From Mariniphaga sp. (lineage in GTDB: Bacteria > Bacteroidota > Bacteroidia > Bacteroidales > Prolixibacteraceae), in assembly GCA_024636975.1 (NCBI GenBank), contig JAGXGA010000032.1, positions 62,001 through 126,000 of the forward strand: a stretch of 64,000 bases of DNA, written 5' to 3'. Under the pieces are notes generated by a model. The model was not told where the DNA came from. It saw nothing but the letters and a program-made list of their open reading frames with translations, and ran no database searches. Positions 25,334 to 34,891 of the stretch are shown in pieces (positions within the stretch are counted from its first letter, which is position 1; every line of letters starts with the position of its first letter). A program made the translations under genes and the position numbers.

Positions 25334-27658
25334 CTCCTGTTTATATTTCTTCACCCGATCATCATTTATCACACCTTTCCAGTTTAAACCATAGGCAAAG
25401 TCATAAGTATTTCCATCGGAATCGGTATAGGGAATCATGTCATGAGGTGTATCCTCATATTGCTCATCAACCGTCTGCATGGTGGCAGGCATCTGGAAAG
25501 GCAATAAGCCGGTTGGTTCAGCCGCACCTGAAACAATATCCATAAGCGCCTGGTCCTGAACCCCAAAATGCACCAGCACAGCATCGGCATTTTTTTCTAC
25601 CTCAGACATCACCATTGGATTGGAAACGTTAATTACAACGATTACAGGTTTATTCTCCATTTGCTTACGGCATAGCTGAACCGATTTTAAATCACCTGAA
25701 TTAGCTGTTATGCCGGTCTTTCCTTTGTAGGAACGGTTGGTAAATCCCTCGAATGGGCTTCCACCGGCCAGGCTTGTTTCACGGGCATGTGTTGCCACAT
25801 ATGATTCATATTGCAGGTTGATCGGCACATACCCGTTACCTCCGGCTTCCGCATCTTCCACAGAATAGCCGGTTCCTCCCCGGGGGCTGTCGATAAACAC
25901 AATTGCAGCATCAGCCTTCTGAGGTTCATCTACCCACTCAAAATAATTATTGACGATTTTTTTGCTGGCAGCCTCTTCCCAACGTTCAGGTGTTTCCTGT
26001 CCGAACCAGTTGCGGCTTGCAGGGTAATGTTTCTGAGGAACATATACTTTTAACCTGCTTTGAAGCGGCAACACCTCCTTATTATTTTTAAGCATTACTA
26101 CCGAACGCAGTTGTGCCTCGTACCCGGCTTTCATGAAATCAGGATTACCCACCAGTTTTTCCGATATAGCCACATCAAGATAGGGATTTTCGAATAAGCC
26201 TGTTCTGAAGATATTCCTGAGCAACCGCACTGCCGATTTCTCAAAACGCCGGCGCATGAATTCCTCGCCGTGCTCTTTTACGCCCATCTGATACGCTTCA
26301 ATTACCGGCCCCATTTCATTGTTGCCTCCAAACTGATCCATTCCTGCCATTATGGCTTTATAATGCCTTTCAGCCAATGTAAGTTCCTCTACACCCCATG
26401 GTTTTCCCCGGAACTCATGTACATTAACGGCATCACCTGTTATCATCCAATCGGTGCACAACACTCCATCGTATCCGTATTTCCCCCGCAGTAAATCTTC
26501 AATTATATATTTACTAAATGCATTTCCGACATTTTCGCCGTATACTGAATCCAGATTCCAGGAAATGGTATAGTAAGGCATAACTGCCGAAGCCTCGCCG
26601 GTAGGGCCATTTAATTCAAAGGCCCCATCAATAAATGGTTTTAAATGATCACTAAGCCGGCCGCCGGGATAAACGGCATAGGCACCGTACCCAAAATGGC
26701 CGTCGCGGCCTCCTTCCTCCGGTCCCCCGCCCGGCCAGTGCTTCACCATGGCATTTACACTATGGTATCCCCAACCACCGTCAATATGCATCTCATTTTC
26801 CGAGGTCTGAAAACCATCGACATAAGCACGGGCAAGGTCGGCAGCAAGCAAAGGATCTTCCCCCATTGTACCGTTAAAACGGCTCCAACGTGGCTCAGTT
26901 GCCAGATCGATCTGCGGTGAAAGTGCCGTTGTAATTCCAAGCGCCCTGTATTCTTTTGAAGCAATGTCGCCAAACTGTTTCATCAGCTCAGGATCGAAAC
27001 TGGCAGCTATTCCCAATGAACCCGGCCAACGCGAGATGTCGCCTCCCGCACCAGCATTGTACTCAGCATCGGAGTCGCTTCCATGACGCGGGTCGGAACT
27101 GGTGTTGCATGGAATTCCCAGCCCCAGGCTTTCTGCCAGAGCCTGCATGTTGTTGTTCCACTGTGCTGCAACTGCGGGCGATTCAACCGATGTCACCAGT
27201 ACATGCCGCAGATTATCTTCTGTCAGAAACTGGATTTGCTGATCGGTTAAATCAGCCGAATGGGCTCCGCTTTCATCCAGTGTTTTTCCGCTGTATGTTC
27301 CCCCTCCAAAACCTCTACTGCTGCCTGCGGGCACCGACTGATGCCCGCTGTATAACATAAGCCCGGCAATTTGTTCAATGGTCATTACTGAAGCCAGATC
27401 TTTAGCTCTGATATCCACAGGTTTCCGCCAGTCTTCATATACATCCAGTTGACCGTTTTTATTCAGATCTTTAAAGGCATACCCACCCTTTTCAATTAAT
27501 GAAATTCCTGACCCTGACGCATAGCCTAATGTATGTCCGTCTTCATTATGCACAAGGTTAAATCCATTCTTCTGCTCTTCGGTCCATTTTGCAGCGCATC
27601 CGCAAAGTGTAACAATTAAGGAAAGCAGCACCAACTTATAAACAATATAATTCTTCAT
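25331..27658 (-). CDS. GH3 family beta-glycosidase, lipoprotein
   Basis: This GH3 enzyme should hydrolyse beta-linked glucosides, xylosides or similar. The ATG at 27658 gives a lipoprotein signal (MKNYIVYKLVLLSLIVTLCGC); an upstream ATG at 27682 would add eight residues before it. An EF-hand-like calcium loop DLNKNGQLDVYED is near residue 65, as in many Bacteroidota GH3 proteins. KHWPGGGPEEGGRD and GVLCTDWM are GH3 motifs, the latter with the catalytic Asp. The C-terminal half has the alpha/beta-sandwich signatures, ending with FAYGLNWKG. At 775 aa it is full length. It is divergent from the Nudix-type regulator across a 229-bp spacer with a palindrome, suggesting it is a regulated target. 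Confidence 0.9.
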   Translation of the reverse strand: MKNYIVYKLVLLSLIVTLCGCAAKWTEEQKNGFNLVHNEDGHTLGYASGSGISLIEKGGYAFKDLNKNGQLDVYEDWRKPVDIRAKDLASVMTIEQIAGLMLYSGHQSVPAGSSRGFGGGTYSGKTLDESGAHSADLTDQQIQFLTEDNLRHVLVTSVESPAVAAQWNNNMQALAESLGLGIPCNTSSDPRHGSDSDAEYNAGAGGDISRWPGSLGIAASFDPELMKQFGDIASKEYRALGITTALSPQIDLATEPRWSRFNGTMGEDPLLAADLARAYVDGFQTSENEMHIDGGWGYHSVNAMVKHWPGGGPEEGGRDGHFGYGAYAVYPGGRLSDHLKPFIDGAFELNGPTGEASAVMPYYTISWNLDSVYGENVGNAFSKYIIEDLLRGKYGYDGVLCTDWMITGDAVNVHEFRGKPWGVEELTLAERHYKAIMAGMDQFGGNNEMGPVIEAYQMGVKEHGEEFMRRRFEKSAVRLLRNIFRTGLFENPYLDVAISEKLVGNPDFMKAGYEAQLRSVVMLKNNKEVLPLQSRLKVYVPQKHYPASRNWFGQETPERWEEAASKKIVNNYFEWVDEPQKADAAIVFIDSPRGGTGYSVEDAEAGGNGYVPINLQYESYVATHARETSLAGGSPFEGFTNRSYKGKTGITANSGDLKSVQLCRKQMENKPVIVVINVSNPMVMSEVEKNADAVLVHFGVQDQALMDIVSGAAEPTGLLPFQMPATMQTVDEQYEDTPHDMIPYTDSDGNTYDFAYGLNWKGVINDDRVKKYKQE

Positions 27659-27762
27659 TTCCGGTAGATATTTAAACAACAATCCTTCTTATTTTCATTT
27701 TTGTTTCGGCCCATATACAACCTTTCCTGCCCTATTGAAATAAATTTGTTTCATACTATGAT

Positions 27763-27829
27763 TTAGACTGATGCACAAAATCTTTTAACATGCGTCAGTT
27801 TGACACAATATTAGTTTTTTGCAGTCTAA
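27763..27829. promoter_or_regulatory. Nested inverted repeats, candidate operator
   Basis: TTAGACTG (27763-27770) is mirrored by CAGTCTAA (27822-27829). Almost exactly between them lies an imperfect palindrome TGCGTCA-GTT-TGACACA (27791-27807), whose half-sites read TGYGTCA. The two symmetry centres differ by only about three bases. This sits in the divergent spacer between GH3 and a Nudix-type regulator, so it is a natural candidate for the regulator's binding site. Confidence 0.5.
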
Positions 27830-27887
27830 TAATCAAATAAAACAGCAGATTTTGTTTTCTTTGCAACGAATAACAACAAAAAATACA

Positions 27888-28631
27888 ATGGCTGATTTTA
27901 TGAAGGAAGGTTTTCTGAATCATATATCGCTCGATTGTGTGATTTTTGGCTTTCACAATAATCAGCTGAAGGTTCTGTTGCTGCAAATGAAGTACAGCAA
28001 AGAATGGGCATTACCAGGAGGATTTGTTAAAGAAACCGAGTCTATGGAGGAAGCCGCCGCACGTACCTTAGAGGAGCGCACCGGGTTGAGAGAGATTTTC
28101 CTGCAGCAATTTCATGTTTTCAGTGAACCCAAACGCTCAAAAATCAATCATGCAGTAAAAGATCTCAAAAATTCAGGGGCAGGCCCTGATGAAAAATGGT
28201 TTAATCAGCGATTCATATCTGTGGGTTTTTATGCACTGGTCGATTTCGAAAAAGCTACCCCAATGCACGACTTCTTTTCTGAAAAATGCGAATGGAAAGC
28301 ACTGGAAGAAATTGATCGCCTGATGATGGATCATAACCAAATCCTTGACAAGGCGCTTGAAACTCTGCGGCTTCAGCTGAGTTACCTGCCTATTGGCTAC
28401 AACCTGCTGCCCGAAAAATTCACAATGCCCGAATTACAAAAATTATATGAAACCTTGCTTGGAAGAAAACTCGACCGCCGTAATTTTCAGCGTAAAATCC
28501 TGTCGTGGAAGATACTCAACAAACTGGAGGAGCAGAAAAAGGGGGGGGCATATAAAGCACCCTTCCTGTATGAATTTAATCTCGAAAACTACAATACAGC
28601 ATTAAAGGAAGGATTAAGCGACCCCATGTAA
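27888..28631 (+). CDS. Nudix-type transcriptional regulator with winged helix
   Basis: The N-terminal Nudix fold (about residues 10-150) has an altered Nudix box. The pattern starts G45-xxxxx-E51 and continues R59 T L E E63 R T G L, so two of the metal-binding glutamates of REUxEExGU are replaced (Thr60, Arg64). Loss of catalytic residues is typical of Nudix regulators such as NrtR, and of the Bacteroidota arabinose regulator AraR. The C-terminal ~80 residues (LPEKFTMPELQKLYETLLGRKLDRRNFQRKIL ...) match the winged-helix DNA-binding part. The start at 27888 (MADFMKEG) is preferred over an upstream TTG at 27819. A sugar or sugar phosphate is the likely effector, and the divergent GH3 gene a likely target. 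Confidence 0.85.
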   Translation: MADFMKEGFLNHISLDCVIFGFHNNQLKVLLLQMKYSKEWALPGGFVKETESMEEAAARTLEERTGLREIFLQQFHVFSEPKRSKINHAVKDLKNSGAGPDEKWFNQRFISVGFYALVDFEKATPMHDFFSEKCEWKALEEIDRLMMDHNQILDKALETLRLQLSYLPIGYNLLPEKFTMPELQKLYETLLGRKLDRRNFQRKILSWKILNKLEEQKKGGAYKAPFLYEFNLENYNTALKEGLSDPM

Positions 28632-28723
28632 CAGCAGGAGGTTGCTTTGTAAAAAACAACACTACCCTTTTGGACAGTGCTGCTGTAAAATGTTTTTAAG
28701 GGTAATAATTTACAACGAAGCAA

Positions 28724-30397
28724 TTAAAGCATTTTACGACCTTCTCCATCCGGATCGTTTTTAACCTCACATACATCATTTAAAACCATTGTTTCGCCAT
28801 TTTCCGTTGTATAAGCCGGCCATTGTGGCAATCCCTCAGCATTTGGATTGCCGGTGTGCATAAATTGCAGCAAGGCATCCGACATTTTTTCAGAAAGAGC
28901 TCGCGGTCTTGCTCCTCCGCCAGTATGCGTGAGCATAACATCGGTATTGTAAAACCAGAAGCAGATATCGAGGCAATGGAAAGCTCTCATCCGGTTGTTG
29001 AACAATGGTGGTTGCCAGCCAAACCAGGCAACATAAACCGGAGCCTGCTGCCCTGATTTAATATCGGCAGTCTCAACAACACCTTTGCGGTTACTGCTAA
29101 TGAGTGTCATCAGTTCTATCGGTTTTGCATCAGGAAAGGCCTTTTCATATGCCTCGTAAACTTCCGGAGCCTTATCACCCAAACCTCCGCGAAATCCGGC
29201 CCGCTCTTTCAGCATGGACACAGCCTCTTCTTTTGAGATGTTTTCAAGCTGCGGATTATTTCTTGCCATCGACCATTCGTGAAAAGTGCTGCAAATAAGC
29301 ATGGGAACATCAGATGATAAATCATCGTTGAAAAATTTTGCCCTGGGAAGGTTGATTCCATCAGCCACAGGCGAGAACCCGCCCCGCATACCGGCAGCGC
29401 CCAGTTCAGCCGATGCTTTGCGTGCAGCTGCATTTGCAATATGAATGTACTCCTCCCACGGCATTTCCTGAAGCTTATCTATTTCACCGGTGTTTAAACC
29501 TGCTTCCTTCAATATGTATTCACCCAGCTTCTGCGAATATTTCTGGTTTGCAGCCTCAGTTGTTGACCCGCTAAGCGGAACCATTTTATGAAACAATCCT
29601 TTGGCACGTGGCATGGCACCCAGCACACAAACCTTGGCACCCCCACCCGACTGTCCCATGATGGTAACATTGCCGGGATCGCCACCAAAATTCGAAATGT
29701 TGTCGCGTACCCATTCCAGGGCAGCAACCATATCGAGAGCGCCCACATTGCCCGAATCCTTATATTTTTCACCCCCTACGCCTGAAAGATCAGAAAAGCC
29801 AATGGGCCCTAACCTGTGGTTGATTGAAACAAACACTACATCGCCTTTGCGGCTCAGATTCTCACCCAGGTAACCGTCCTGCTCAATCCCGTTTCCGTTG
29901 GTATAACCACCGCCATGGAGCCATACCATCACCGGCCGTTTTTTATCGTTACCAATGGCAGGTGTCCATACATTTAACCTCAGGCAATCCTCACTGACAT
30001 CATCGTAATTCCAGTGATCGACAAAAGAAGCCCATGCGTTGCCGTACCGGTTATCCATAATTTGCGGAGCTGTGTTCCCCCACCATACAGCAGGCAATAC
30101 ATCCTGCCAGGGCTCAGGTGGCTGTGGCGGCATGAAGCGGTTGCCCCCACCTGTTGGCGCACCATAAGGAATTCCCCTAAACTGAAAAATATCGCGCAAA
30201 ATTAATCCCTGCACTTTACCATACTTTGTTTCAGCTATGGCAATGTCATCGCCAACAAACAGCACCTGGCTGCCTGTTTCCACTTCATTATCTGCTGCTG
30301 CAGAACTGCATGACACTGCCGGGAAGGCAGAAGCCAGTCCTATTCCTGCGGTTCCCGCACCAAGCGTCTGAAAAAAATTCCTTCGGTTTGATTTCAT
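28724..30397 (-). CDS. Carboxylesterase type B with Tat-type signal
   Basis: The ATG at 30397 starts MKSNRRNFFQTLGAG, a twin-arginine-type signal, so the protein is probably exported folded; Cys30 in VSCSS is a possible lipid site. The alpha/beta-hydrolase body has HGGGYTNGNG (161-170, oxyanion hole) and GQSGGG (248-253) with Ser250 as nucleophile, a variant of the usual GESAGG. A carboxylesterase role on acyl esters is expected. At 557 residues the length is normal. It is transcribed leftward after the CE1-type esterase (128-bp gap), so the two esterases and GH3 may act on one acylated polysaccharide. The longer frame from 30430 lacks support. Confidence 0.88.
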   Translation of the reverse strand: MKSNRRNFFQTLGAGTAGIGLASAFPAVSCSSAAADNEVETGSQVLFVGDDIAIAETKYGKVQGLILRDIFQFRGIPYGAPTGGGNRFMPPQPPEPWQDVLPAVWWGNTAPQIMDNRYGNAWASFVDHWNYDDVSEDCLRLNVWTPAIGNDKKRPVMVWLHGGGYTNGNGIEQDGYLGENLSRKGDVVFVSINHRLGPIGFSDLSGVGGEKYKDSGNVGALDMVAALEWVRDNISNFGGDPGNVTIMGQSGGGAKVCVLGAMPRAKGLFHKMVPLSGSTTEAANQKYSQKLGEYILKEAGLNTGEIDKLQEMPWEEYIHIANAAARKASAELGAAGMRGGFSPVADGINLPRAKFFNDDLSSDVPMLICSTFHEWSMARNNPQLENISKEEAVSMLKERAGFRGGLGDKAPEVYEAYEKAFPDAKPIELMTLISSNRKGVVETADIKSGQQAPVYVAWFGWQPPLFNNRMRAFHCLDICFWFYNTDVMLTHTGGGARPRALSEKMSDALLQFMHTGNPNAEGLPQWPAYTTENGETMVLNDVCEVKNDPDGEGRKML

Positions 30398-30524
30398 ATG
30401 ATTAAAATTATTGAATTTCAATAGTACCATATGCCTGCCTGTTGCGGCAGACAGGGAATTCGCATGAGCGGCTTTATCTGTGAAGGTTGATATGACAAAT
30501 AACTCATGCTCATTTCATAAGAAT

Positions 30525-31694
30525 TTAATTAAAAAGTAGTGGCACAAATTCAGAAAGGTAAACCCGCCAGTTGCGCCAGACATGGCCCCCCTCACTTTCG
30601 CGGTAAACATACTCCATTCCCAGGTTATCAAGCTTTTCACGGTATTGTACTCCTGAATCGTAAAGAAAATCGGTCTTTCCCATTCCAATCCAGTAAAGCT
30701 CATATCCGTTTTCCATCTGCTGCTTTAAGGTACCGTCGATATCCCTATACACCTCATGCGAAACATTCTGGTTGGGTAAAATGGCAGCAGAAAACAGCCC
30801 TATGTAATCAAATGTATTGGGATAATACCTTGAAATGTGCAGCGCATGAAAACCTCCCATTGAAAGGCCTGCAATGGCGCGATTGGCTTTTTCTGCCTTC
30901 ACGCGGTAATTATCTTCCACAAATTTCATGATATCAGGAAAAGATGCTTCATAATTCCCGTCCATGGTATTGGGAACCATAAACTGCGGTTTGTAAAAGC
31001 CCCTGATTCCTTCTCCCGGAGCTGCCGACTGAGATACATTTCCGTTTGGCATAACCACAATCATGGGTTTGGCTTTTCCCTGTGCAATCAAATTATCCAT
31101 AATCTGGGCCGTACGGCCAAGGGTAATCCATGCTTCCTCATCGCCGCCTGCTCCATGAAGCAGATAAAGCACAGGATATTTTTCGGTATTGGATTCATAA
31201 CCGGGAGGAGTATAAATAGTTATGCGCCTGTCTTTGTCAAGGGTTGGTGAATTGTACCAGCGGCGGGTAACCGAACCATGTGGCACCTGGTTCACCTTGT
31301 AAAGATCGGCATGTTGTCCGCCAACAATTAATATATTCATAACGGAGGCCACATCACGTACGATAAATGGATTGGCCGGATCGGTTGTGCGGAATCCATC
31401 GATCAAAAAAAAGTAGGTGTACAGTTCCGGCTCCAGTGGCTCAGTTGTAAAGCTCCAGACCCCCTTTTCATTTTTTTCCATTGCAACCGTACCCGGTGTC
31501 CATCCTTCAGCAGGCATCCACTCCCCCGATAGCTTAACTTCTCCGGCATTGGGAGCATGTACACTAAAGGTAACCGAATTATCTTCATGTATTCGGGGAG
31601 ATGTGATTTCCTGGCCTCCCCATAACGATTGCTGGGCATGTACTTGCATTGAAAAAATTATCAGGGTTAAAAATGAAAACAAATTTCTGTTCAT
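30525..31694 (-). CDS. CE1-type esterase with N-terminal E-set/CBM48-like domain
   Basis: A signal peptide (about 1-20) leads to an immunoglobulin-like E-set domain (about 25-125: VTFSVHAPNAGEVKLSGEW ... YTYFFLIDGFRTTDPANP). Then comes an esterase D/feruloyl-esterase-type hydrolase with LLHGAGGDEEAW (178-189), GLSMGG (276-281, Ser278 nucleophile) and a C-terminal EGGHVWRNW His. This arrangement is common in Bacteroidota xylan-active CE1 enzymes, which remove ferulate or acetate from hemicellulose. The signal peptide points to the periplasm. Together with GH3 and the carboxylesterase it forms a small hydrolase set, although there is no SusCD pair in this part. Confidence 0.88.
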   Translation of the reverse strand: MNRNLFSFLTLIIFSMQVHAQQSLWGGQEITSPRIHEDNSVTFSVHAPNAGEVKLSGEWMPAEGWTPGTVAMEKNEKGVWSFTTEPLEPELYTYFFLIDGFRTTDPANPFIVRDVASVMNILIVGGQHADLYKVNQVPHGSVTRRWYNSPTLDKDRRITIYTPPGYESNTEKYPVLYLLHGAGGDEEAWITLGRTAQIMDNLIAQGKAKPMIVVMPNGNVSQSAAPGEGIRGFYKPQFMVPNTMDGNYEASFPDIMKFVEDNYRVKAEKANRAIAGLSMGGFHALHISRYYPNTFDYIGLFSAAILPNQNVSHEVYRDIDGTLKQQMENGYELYWIGMGKTDFLYDSGVQYREKLDNLGMEYVYRESEGGHVWRNWRVYLSEFVPLLFN

Positions 31695-31830
31695 AAGATT
31701 TCTTATAAATTATTTGGTAACAAATATGAAAATACTCTTTACGAAAGTAAACAATTAAGAAAATAAAAAAAAATATTTGTGTTAAAATGACACAATAACC
31801 TCAAATTATGCAGTACAAGCTTTTACGATA

Positions 31831-31862
31831 AAAACAAAAACGGCCGGTTTTTCAACCAGCCG
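31831..31862 (-). terminator. Intrinsic terminator of the DUF3078-type gene
   Basis: Read leftward, CGGCTGGTT pairs with AACCGGCCG over a GAAA-type loop (one mismatch) and is followed by TTTTTG and more T. It lies about 30 bases after the stop codon at 31891. Confidence 0.75.
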
Positions 31863-31890
31863 CATGTTTTTATAATAAGTGTAGAATGTT

Positions 31891-33885
31891 TTATTTCCTG
31901 CGGGTACGGGTCACCTGCTTATTTATTTTATAGGCAAAACCAATTGTGAAAAACTCTTTCAACTGCATCTTTGGTTTTTCTCCAATTTTAATACCGTTAG
32001 CATCCTCAACCGGGAATAAGACATTCTCATCGTATATTATATGAATCAGCAAGCGCATGTTGATATGATCGGTTAACTGCATTACAACCAGATTTTCCCA
32101 GTTAATATCCAGGTTGCCAATAGGCTGAATGTAGTTAATAAACATTTTGTACTTCGTTTCATAAGTGATTTCAGGAGTAAGTTTTTTCCTGAAAAAAATG
32201 TCGGTATTTAAACCAGGCTCCCATGCGCTTTTCTTTCCTGCATCAACACCAAATCTAGTCTGATCAATTTTAACTGTATCGCTCACATACACATTTTTTG
32301 CCGTAAATGGAGAAAGCAGTAATGAGAAATCGTTGTTCGGCTTGTAATCGAGCCCTAATTTAAAGAATGTGCGGGCCGGCGACATAAAAGCAGATATTGG
32401 TTCCGGATGTAATGATTTAGGATACCTGTATCCATTGAAAAACTGGGTTTCGAAGTTAGCTTCTGCACTGTAGTACCATTTTTTAAAAGCGCTCACACCA
32501 AACCTTGTTGTTACTTCAAACTTGTCGTCGTTTTTCTGTAATTCGGCTCCTTCACCCCCCGGCCTGATGTAACCGTTACGTATTTCCGCGGAGTTCTCCC
32601 ATTTCACTTTGCTATCCTGGCGTGAGTAATTCGCATAGCCTTTAAGAACAATCTGAAGCGACAGGGAACTTTGTCCCCCCTTTTTCCAGTTTTCCAAATA
32701 GGTTTGCGTAAAACCTATATTACCATCACCTCCAATGCGCCACGGTGTAAGCACCTGGTATTTTTCACGGATTCCGGTAAGACCCGACATTCTTTGGGTA
32801 AAGGTACTGAAATCGAAATCCTTGGTTTCCTGTGCCCTGAACCGGTTGAATCGCACCCCGTCATCGATCCTGAACTGCATCGAACGTTTACCTGTGCTGC
32901 TAATCATCATACGCAGGGAGTCATTTTGCTCATTTTTCAGCCAAACCCTTGAGTAGTATGGATTGTTTGACTGGAGCAGAATAGACGATTCCTCACCTAA
33001 AAGATTTGACATTGTTATTCTGGTAGTATCAATGAAATCGGCATACTTAACAAGTTCTCCCAGGATCAATGCAATGGAATCATTTACCACAGCAATCATC
33101 GTATCGTTATATTGCCGCAGCACCTGAAAGTTATTAACCATGACTGAATCGGTCAGCCTGCGCCTGATCTGTTCACGCTCCTGCTCAAACATCTGACGGC
33201 GGTAGTTTTCAATCAACTCAGCACGATAAGCATTTAATATTGAATCGTTATAGGCTACTCTTTTCTGCTCAATCAGGATAGTACGAATACTGTCGAGGCG
33301 AAGAAAGCGCCTGAAGTCACCAGGCGACTGCATCAGGGAATCAGGAATTACATCCGGAAGCTGAAGGCTGTCTGGAAATTCGTAAATCCTTCTTTCAAAC
33401 AATACCTTGCCCTGCCCGGGGGGAATTATCCCCGCCTTTTCTTCAAGGTTTGATACCAGGCTCACCGGAACTGACAGTTCACTTTCAAAATACTTTTTTC
33501 TTAATCGTTCACTTACCTTATCCATCCGCCGACGAACTTCAAAGGATGGGTAATAACCCGGAACACTTAAGCTATCGGCTACATGTTCAGGCAACCGGTA
33601 AACATACCGGTATGCGTCATTTTCCAGCTTATCGTCAATTACCATCCGGATTGAGTCGAATGGCTGCTTTTCAATAAAATGAATTAATCCGCGCACCGAA
33701 CGGCTTGTTTCAGGATGGGTAACATGCCAGAGGCTGTCTTTTTCAAAATACCTTTTTAGAAAATCAAGGCTGAATTCCAGCGCATACCTGTGTTCATCCT
33801 GTTCATCAGTTTGTGCTATTAATAAATTGGAGGTAAATAATAAAGATAGGAGCAAAATAAAAATTTTACCTTTTCCTGAACGCAT
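31891..33885 (-). CDS. DUF3078-type envelope protein with charged N-terminal region
   Basis: The protein has a signal peptide (about 1-25, ending LIAQ). An alpha-helical, Arg/Glu-rich region (about 95-290) follows, including a likely coiled coil around ENYRRQMFEQEREQIRRRLTDS. The C-terminal half (about 360-664) has the alternating beta pattern of an outer-membrane or periplasmic beta structure. Motifs such as WKKGGQSSLSLQIVLKGYANYSR and KWENSAEIRNGYIRPGGE, with paired Trp and Asn residues, resemble DUF3078. It is longer than typical DUF3078 proteins because of the N-terminal region. It is a single gene with its own promoter and terminator. No function is known for the family. Confidence 0.65.
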   Translation of the reverse strand: MRSGKGKIFILLLSLLFTSNLLIAQTDEQDEHRYALEFSLDFLKRYFEKDSLWHVTHPETSRSVRGLIHFIEKQPFDSIRMVIDDKLENDAYRYVYRLPEHVADSLSVPGYYPSFEVRRRMDKVSERLRKKYFESELSVPVSLVSNLEEKAGIIPPGQGKVLFERRIYEFPDSLQLPDVIPDSLMQSPGDFRRFLRLDSIRTILIEQKRVAYNDSILNAYRAELIENYRRQMFEQEREQIRRRLTDSVMVNNFQVLRQYNDTMIAVVNDSIALILGELVKYADFIDTTRITMSNLLGEESSILLQSNNPYYSRVWLKNEQNDSLRMMISSTGKRSMQFRIDDGVRFNRFRAQETKDFDFSTFTQRMSGLTGIREKYQVLTPWRIGGDGNIGFTQTYLENWKKGGQSSLSLQIVLKGYANYSRQDSKVKWENSAEIRNGYIRPGGEGAELQKNDDKFEVTTRFGVSAFKKWYYSAEANFETQFFNGYRYPKSLHPEPISAFMSPARTFFKLGLDYKPNNDFSLLLSPFTAKNVYVSDTVKIDQTRFGVDAGKKSAWEPGLNTDIFFRKKLTPEITYETKYKMFINYIQPIGNLDINWENLVVMQLTDHINMRLLIHIIYDENVLFPVEDANGIKIGEKPKMQLKEFFTIGFAYKINKQVTRTRRK

Positions 33886-33918
33886 AGTTTAATGTTTTTA
33901 CAGCTTTTTTTCAAAACG

Positions 33919-33950
33919 CAAAAATAGTGTTTATGTTATTCTATTTTGAA
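33919..33950 (-). promoter_or_regulatory. Promoter of the DUF3078-type gene
   Basis: On the minus strand TTCA (33950-33947) and a perfect -7 box TATTTTTG (33926-33919) are spaced by 20 bases. The start codon at 33885 lies about 33 bases downstream of the -7 box. Confidence 0.5.
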
Positions 33951-34027
33951 AAAATTAATTCAAATGCAGAATAAACCCCGCCATGTTACTCAAACATTAA
34001 AAAGGCAGGAAAATAATGTGAAGTGTA

Positions 34028-34059
34028 TTTCATAAGTATAAGTCAGAATCTTAGTTTTG
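34028..34059 (+). promoter_or_regulatory. Promoter of the HD-domain gene
   Basis: TTTC (34028-34031) and a perfect TAGTTTTG -7 box (34052-34059) are spaced by 20 bases. The ATG at 34080 follows 20 bases later, giving a leader of only about 14 bases. Confidence 0.5.
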
Positions 34060-34079
34060 CATAAAAAAGTGAAAGCATT

Positions 34080-34631
34080 ATGATTCGTGAACAAGCAATC
34101 GACATGCTGAATGAGAACATTCAGTCGGAAAATATGCGCAGGCACTGCTATGCCTCTGAAGCAGTAATGAAGGCTCTGGCCCGGAGGCTTGATGAAAATG
34201 AAGAAGAATGGGGACTGGCAGGTTTGCTTCACGATATTGACGTGGAAATAACCAATGCCGATCCGGAGACCCATGGTCCATACGCCGAAAAAATGCTTTC
34301 CGGAAAGGTACCGGATGAAGTTATTGATGCCATTGTTATGCACAATGAAATGGCCACAGGAAAGGAACGTACCACAAAATTTCAGCATGCCCTGGCTGCC
34401 GGGGAAACCATTACAGGCCTGATAACTGCTACAGCCCTGGTTTATCCCGATAAAAAAATCACTTCGGTTAAAACCAAATCCATTACCAAACGCATGAAGG
34501 AAAAAGCATTTGCAGCCTCAGTAAACCGCGAAACCATTCTCGAATGTGAACGAATAGGAATTCCCCTTAATGAATTTGCTGAACTGGCGCTGAATGCAAT
34601 GAAAAAAATTGACAAGGATTTGGGATTGTAA
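34080..34631 (+). CDS. HD-domain phosphohydrolase-like protein
   Basis: This 183-residue protein carries an HD-type metal-binding arrangement: MRRHCYASEAVMKALARR (His22), LAGLLHDIDVE (His51-Asp52), ETHGPYAEKML (His65) and IVMHNE (His88). These fit the HDIG-type small proteins that act on nucleotides or are of unknown substrate. There is no signal peptide and no fused sensor, so it is likely cytoplasmic. The later ITGLITATALVYPDKKITSVKTKSI region is common in a bacterial subgroup annotated simply as HD-domain protein. It is a single gene; the long gene-free region follows. Confidence 0.85.
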   Translation: MIREQAIDMLNENIQSENMRRHCYASEAVMKALARRLDENEEEWGLAGLLHDIDVEITNADPETHGPYAEKMLSGKVPDEVIDAIVMHNEMATGKERTTKFQHALAAGETITGLITATALVYPDKKITSVKTKSITKRMKEKAFAASVNRETILECERIGIPLNEFAELALNAMKKIDKDLGL

Positions 34632-34823
34632 ACACTTTTTACAACCATCTTCAGAAGAAATTACTCTTTTAAAAATTCATGCAATATTGCCTTTAGATAA
34701 GGCCAGTTGCTGCAATAGCTGAATATCTCCTTGTGAGCATTATTGCTTATTCTCCTTCGAAAATAAAACTATTGATGAACAAGGTAAAACCTACTATATA
34801 GCTCAAATAAGGGTGTTTTTTTC

Positions 34824-34870
34824 TGCGGCGCAAATGTTATATATATTGTCATGATACTTGTTGCGCCGCA
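34824..34870. repeat. Perfect 10-bp GC-rich inverted repeat
   Basis: TGCGGCGCAA (34824-34833) is exactly complementary to TTGCGCCGCA (34861-34870), with an AT-rich 27-base interior. The arms stand out in an AT-rich spacer. No T run follows on either strand, so it is not an ordinary terminator. Confidence 0.7.
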
Positions 34871-34891
34871 CATAGACTTCCCCACGAAGCC

